Source: Gammaproteobacteria bacterium
GTDB taxonomy: Bacteria; Pseudomonadota; Gammaproteobacteria; HK1
Direction: 5' to 3'
DNA: 9,738 nt
NCBI GenBank assembly: GCA_020444775.1
Contig: JAGRHX010000573.1
Coordinates: forward strand, 1-9,738
Shown here: in pieces, positions 7,092 through 9,738 of the stretch
Numbering within the stretch: the stretch's first letter is position 1
Layout of the letters: each line of letters starts with the position of its first letter
The notes under the pieces: model-generated
Seen by the model: the letters and a program-made list of their open reading frames with translations, nothing else
Told to the model about the DNA's origin: nothing
Database searches by the model: none
Made by a program: the position numbers and the translations under genes

Positions 7092-8351
7092 GTGATACGC
7101 AAACGCGCAACCGCATTCTTGCAGCGTCGCAGCCACCGTACCGGGGTCCTGGCGCTGGGACTGGCCTTGATGGTATCGGGGGGCATCGCGGCATGGGATG
7201 TCCGGGCTCAGGACAAGACGGTCCTGCGCAGCGATCACCCCAGCCGCTATATCGTGCAGAGCGGTGACACCCTTTGGGACATCTCGGGTCGCTTTCTGCG
7301 CGATCCGTGGCTCTGGCCGCGGGTCTGGGAGGTGAACCCACAGATCAAGAATCCTCACCTCATCTATCCAGGCGACGAGGTGAGCCTCACCTATCGAAAC
7401 GGGCGACCCATCATCAAGGTGCGACGGCGCGGTCGTGGTGGCCGCGAGGTGCTCAGCCCACAGGTCCGCACCAGCCCGCTGGCCAGCGCCATACCGACCA
7501 TCCCCATCGACAGGATCCATCCGTTCCTCGAGCGTTCCCGAGTCGAGACCGACGACCAGTACGAGAAGGCACCCTATGTGCTCTCGGTGGGCAAGGAGCA
7601 CCTGGTCGGCAGTCCTGGGACACGCATCTACGTGCGTAGTGTTCCCACTGACGAGCACACCGCCTTCGTCGTCTATCGAAAGGGCAAACCCTACGTCAAC
7701 GCATCTGGCGAGGTGCTCGGCTACGAGCTCTTGCACATCGCCAACGCGGCGCTCGATGTCGCCGGCGATCCGGCGACCCTGTTGCTGACCGAGATCCGCC
7801 GGGCGGTGCTGGCCGGCGACCGGCTGTATCCGGTGATGAACGACGAGTTCGACCGCAATTTCATGCCCACGTCGCCGGCGCCGGATCTGAGCGGCGAGAT
7901 CATCTCGGTGGTCGAGGGGGTGACCCAGATCGGTCAGTATCAGACCGTGGTCCTGAACATCGGCCTTGCGGACGGTGTCCAGGCCGGGCACGTGTTCGAT
8001 GTCTATCAGCGCGGAGAGGCGGTCGACGACGAGATGGCGATAGTCCCGGTGATCGAGCGGTACCCGCCCATTCCGCCGCGTGAGACGCGTATCGAGCTGG
8101 ATCCCGAGAAGCAGAGCTTCAGCCAGATCTTCCGAGACCTGGACGAGATCGTGAATCGAATCGACCGGCCCATCTCGCGCGAGATCGCCCGCGTCAAGCA
8201 GGAGTTCGAGCCACCCCCGCAAGTAACACTGCCCGACGAGCGAGCGGGTACGGTGATGGTCTTCAGACCTTTCGAACGGGTCAGCTACGCGCTGGTCATG
8301 CGTGCCTCGCGGGCCATGCACATCAATGACCCGGTACGGCCACCCGAGTGA
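7092..8351 (+). CDS. LysM-domain envelope protein, TsaP-like
   Basis: Probable periplasmic peptidoglycan-binding protein. The 419-residue product starts with a basic region and hydrophobic segment (about 18-34) ending near VRAQ (37-40), a likely signal peptide. A LysM domain follows (about 52-100) with YIVQSGDTLWDIS and the closing block NPHLIYPGDEVSLT. The remaining 320 residues have no motif I can name beyond resemblance to TsaP C-terminal regions. TsaP anchors the type IV pilus secretin to peptidoglycan; in Pseudomonas the LysM protein encoded between def and dprA is TsaP, and the position here is the same, next to divergent def and ahead of dprA. Start is GTG at 7092, with GAGG 13 bases upstream (7075-7078), a rather long spacing. 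TsaP function is inferred from domain and position; a generic LysM protein remains possible. Confidence 0.88.
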   Translation: MIRKRATAFLQRRSHRTGVLALGLALMVSGGIAAWDVRAQDKTVLRSDHPSRYIVQSGDTLWDISGRFLRDPWLWPRVWEVNPQIKNPHLIYPGDEVSLTYRNGRPIIKVRRRGRGGREVLSPQVRTSPLASAIPTIPIDRIHPFLERSRVETDDQYEKAPYVLSVGKEHLVGSPGTRIYVRSVPTDEHTAFVVYRKGKPYVNASGEVLGYELLHIANAALDVAGDPATLLLTEIRRAVLAGDRLYPVMNDEFDRNFMPTSPAPDLSGEIISVVEGVTQIGQYQTVVLNIGLADGVQAGHVFDVYQRGEAVDDEMAIVPVIERYPPIPPRETRIELDPEKQSFSQIFRDLDEIVNRIDRPISREIARVKQEFEPPPQVTLPDERAGTVMVFRPFERVSYALVMRASRAMHINDPVRPPE

Positions 8352-8688
8352 CGATTCGAGCAGGCTACTGAAGCAAGCGCTGCGGCATCCACCAGACCAT
8401 CGCCCCGGGGCAACCCGGTGATCGGTGTCGAAATCGCGGTCGTGGTGCGGTGCATCACCGACCATCGGTCGTCTGCCCATCGGTGGTCTTCGATGCGCTT
8501 GTCGGCCGCTTGATGTGTCCGCGTCAGTCCGCGCTTACACCGATGGCGCGCCACGCCCGCGGCTGAGTCGCCCGAGGCGTCGCTCAGCACGCCCCGTCAG
8601 CATCTATGCTCTGACCTCTACACAGCGCTCGCCGCATGCGTCGAAGCGGTCGAGCGGCTCGCCAGGGTATACAGGCAGGAGGCCAGGC
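8352..8688. other. Intergenic region between the LysM-protein gene and dprA
   Basis: About 337 bases without a supportable gene. It holds a small hairpin at 8405-8418 (CCGGG, loop GCAA, CCCGG), another at 8459-8471 (CGACC, loop ATC, GGTCG) and the dprA ribosome binding site at its right end. Neither hairpin is followed by a T-run, so I do not call a terminator. The two genes are probably co-transcribed. Confidence 0.5.
8677..8682 (+). promoter_or_regulatory. Strong ribosome binding site of dprA
   Basis: AGGAGG, six bases before the GTG at 8689. It is the best Shine-Dalgarno match in the window and fixes the start of the dprA frame in preference to the open frame extending upstream to 8425. 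Confidence 0.75.
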
Positions 8689-9114
8689 GTGACGCAGGAG
8701 GCAAGCTCGACCAACGGGGCTCGGCAACCGGATGCCAAGCTGCCAGAACCCACCCGGGCGTCCCGAACCTGCGCCGTTCCAGCTGGTCAGGACGTCCCCG
8801 GTCATCCGCGCGAACCGAAAAGCGGCGTCGAGGACGAAGAGCTGCTGGCGCGACTCGCCATGTCACATACCGCCAATATGTCGCCGCGCTGGTGTATGGC
8901 ACTTGTCGATGCGCTGGGCAGCGCGCGTGCCGTGCTCGCCACCTCGCCGGCGGAGCTGGTGAGGCTTGGTGTACCCGAGTCGGCGCGGGCCGCGCTGGCG
9001 GCGCCGACCAGCAGCAGTGCTGCTACCAGGCATTTCAACATCGCAAGCCCCCAGATCCGGAAAGAATATCCGATGCCTGGAGATTGGGTTCGTTTTGCGC
9101 CAGACGCAAGATGA
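8689..9114 (+). pseudogene. dprA: dprA N-terminal fragment, broken at about 9006
   Basis: DprA loads RecA on incoming single-stranded DNA in natural transformation. From the GTG at 8689, residues 48-106 match the helical N-terminal domain of DprA: DEELLARLA, then ALVDALGSARAVLATSPAEL and GVPESARAALAAP. Full-length DprA (around 360-380 residues) should continue with a linker and the Rossmann DNA-binding fold. Instead, after P106 (9004-9006) the frame reads unrelated sequence and stops at 9112-9114, giving 141 residues. Rossmann and winged-helix domains are absent. Position after the LysM gene is the normal dprA location. The first 47 residues are Pro/Arg/Gln-rich and not conserved in my experience. 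The break coincides with a truncated gene on the other strand, so this is a junction rather than a simple nonsense mutation. Confidence 0.72.
9007..9041 (-). pseudogene. Start of a secreted protein, truncated at the dprA junction
   Basis: On the minus strand an ATG at 9041 begins MLKCLVAALLLVGAA, a convincing signal-peptide start, with a GGGGG run six bases upstream. It lies 100 bases after the YHS-gene stop in the same direction, so it looks like the next gene of that neighbourhood. Left of about 9006 its frame (open down to 8802) runs antisense to dprA and becomes Ser/Ala-rich without protein-like character, so I take the real gene to end at the junction. Only about 12-15 genuine residues remain, too few to identify it. 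Confidence 0.4.
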
Positions 9115-9134
9115 TTGGCGCTGGGTAATAGGAA

Positions 9135-9151
9135 CCTGCGGCTATCGCAGG
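9135..9151 (-). other. Hairpin over the YHS-gene stop codon
   Basis: CCTGCG (9135-9140), five-base loop GCTAT, CGCAGG (9146-9151). On the minus strand the loop contains the TAG stop. No U-tract follows, so it is at most a weak termination or mRNA 3'-end element. Confidence 0.3.
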
Positions 9152-9630
9152 ACGGTTGCCTGCACGCTCAGCCACTGCCTTGCAGCCTCGGCGATGACCC
9201 CGTGCGGATCGCGAAGGAAGACCTGGCGGTTGCCTTCCGTAATGAAGAAATAGAGCTTGCCCTCGAAGATCGCGAAGAGTTCCGGATTGCCGGCACTGGC
9301 GACGCCGCGCGACATCGCAACGACGCCGTATCCACCGAAGGCCGGGGCGAACACGGCCGGATTCTCGTTGAAAGCGGCAAGATTGCCTTCATTGGCAAAA
9401 CGCCAGTAAGCGCCGCCGTAGGTCGTTTCCAACCCGGTGCGGCCCAGTCTGCCGCGCGCTTCGAGAAAATAGCTTACCGGATCGAAGCCGAAGATCGCAT
9501 AGCCGCTCGTAGGGTCGGCATAGAAGGATAGCGCCTGCGTTTCCTTCGCCTCGGCGCTCTCTTGAGCGCGCGCGCCAGACACCTGAGCAAGCGCGACGGC
9601 AAGTGCGGCCACGATCGTCCTCGTCCACAT
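9142..9630 (-). CDS. Secreted YHS-domain protein
   Basis: Small exported protein of unknown role; YHS domains are often thought to bind metal. The 162-residue product has a clean signal peptide (TRTIVAALAVALAQVSGARA, likely cut after residue 22) and a YHS-type core (about 43-141) with GYAIFGFDPVSYF, YWRFANEGN, FNENPAVFAPAFGGYG and a final VFLRDP. I associate this form, with the FDPVSYF and FGGYG blocks, with alphaproteobacteria such as Hyphomicrobiales; that is recollection, not a search. I chose the ATG at 9630 because AAGGGA lies five bases upstream and the signal peptide starts right there; an ATG at 9654 and a TTG at 9732 are possible but add non-conserved residues. It lies beyond the dprA junction in DNA of about 59 % GC, so it probably has a different origin from the rest of the window. 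Confidence 0.82.
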   Translation of the reverse strand: MWTRTIVAALAVALAQVSGARAQESAEAKETQALSFYADPTSGYAIFGFDPVSYFLEARGRLGRTGLETTYGGAYWRFANEGNLAAFNENPAVFAPAFGGYGVVAMSRGVASAGNPELFAIFEGKLYFFITEGNRQVFLRDPHGVIAEAARQWLSVQATVLR

Positions 9631-9635
9631 CTGCG

Positions 9636-9641
9636 TCCCTT
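9636..9641 (-). promoter_or_regulatory. Ribosome binding site deciding the YHS-gene start
   Basis: AAGGGA on the minus strand, five bases before the ATG at 9630. It supports this start over the upstream ATG at 9654. Confidence 0.55.
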
Positions 9642-9722
9642 GCTTCAGCGACATTTTCTTAACCAGTTCTTTGCCATACTCACAGCGTGCGCGGACATGA
9701 TTCTGCCATGACTTGCGTAAAC

Positions 9723-9738
9723 AAAGCGCCAAAGCGCC
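9723..9738. repeat. Tandem 8-base repeat at the window end
   Basis: AAAGCGCC occurs twice in direct succession as the last 16 bases. It may be chance or the edge of a longer repeat cut by the window. Confidence 0.3.

Noticed and set aside
8405..8418. Hairpin CCGGG-GCAA-CCCGG as terminator of the LysM-protein gene
   Set aside because: The stem is only five bases and no T-run follows, so a terminator is not supported.
7062..8480. 472-residue open frame on the minus strand
   Set aside because: Antisense to the LysM-domain gene, rich in Asp/His/Arg, with no recognisable motif; the plus-strand frame has a signal peptide and LysM domain.
8802..9041. 79-residue secreted protein on the minus strand as a complete gene
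   Set aside because: Only the first dozen or so residues look genuine; the rest is antisense to dprA and Ser/Ala-rich, so it is better read as a truncated gene at the junction.
1..9738. CRISPR arrays, tRNA/rRNA genes, transposases, toxin-antitoxin or phage-defence genes
   Set aside because: I looked for repeats, cloverleaf-like stems and known protein motifs on both strands and saw none.

Overview
The window reads as a high-GC gammaproteobacterial chromosome segment, probably of a purple-sulfur or Ectothiorhodospira/Chromatiales-like type. The main reason is gene order. A leftward cluster def-fmt-rsmB-DUF4390-ntrY-ntrX lies back to back with a rightward LysM-protein gene followed by dprA, which is the neighbourhood known around def/fmt in Pseudomonas and relatives, extended by DUF4390-ntrYX as in many Chromatiales and betaproteobacteria. 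The species cannot be named from the sequence.

Left and centre (1-6500, minus strand, transcribed right to left): def and fmt (removal of the N-formyl group, and formylation of initiator Met-tRNA), rsmB (16S rRNA m5C967 methyltransferase), a secreted DUF4390 protein, the membrane histidine kinase ntrY and the start of its response regulator ntrX, which is cut by the window edge. The genes are tightly packed. Three junctions overlap at stop/start (ATGA for def/fmt, GTGA for fmt/rsmB, TTGA for DUF4390/ntrY), which suggests translational coupling. So a translation/rRNA-modification module is physically joined to a nitrogen/redox-type two-component system.

Middle (6501-7091): a 591-base divergent intergenic region with an AT-rich patch holding a plausible rightward promoter, then a GC-rich leader of nearly 400 bases. 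Right of it lies a LysM-domain envelope protein (7092-8351) that looks like TsaP, the secretin-associated protein of type IV pili.

Right end (8352-9738): dprA starts normally, with a strong AGGAGG ribosome binding site and GTG start, but only its N-terminal domain is present. At about 8990-9010 the sequence changes. Beyond it is material in the opposite orientation: the start of a secreted protein truncated at the same point, and a complete secreted YHS-domain protein of a type I associate with alphaproteobacteria. GC content there is about 59 % by hand count (9061-9738), while sampled lines to the left are mostly higher. This is either a recombination breakpoint that destroyed dprA or a chimeric assembly join near a contig end; the sequence alone cannot decide.

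I found no evidence of a wholly new system. The points most worth a second look are the dprA junction, the two low-complexity insertions in the NtrY PAS domain, the secreted DUF4390 protein coupled to a sensor kinase, and the hairpin that displays the rsmB ribosome binding site.
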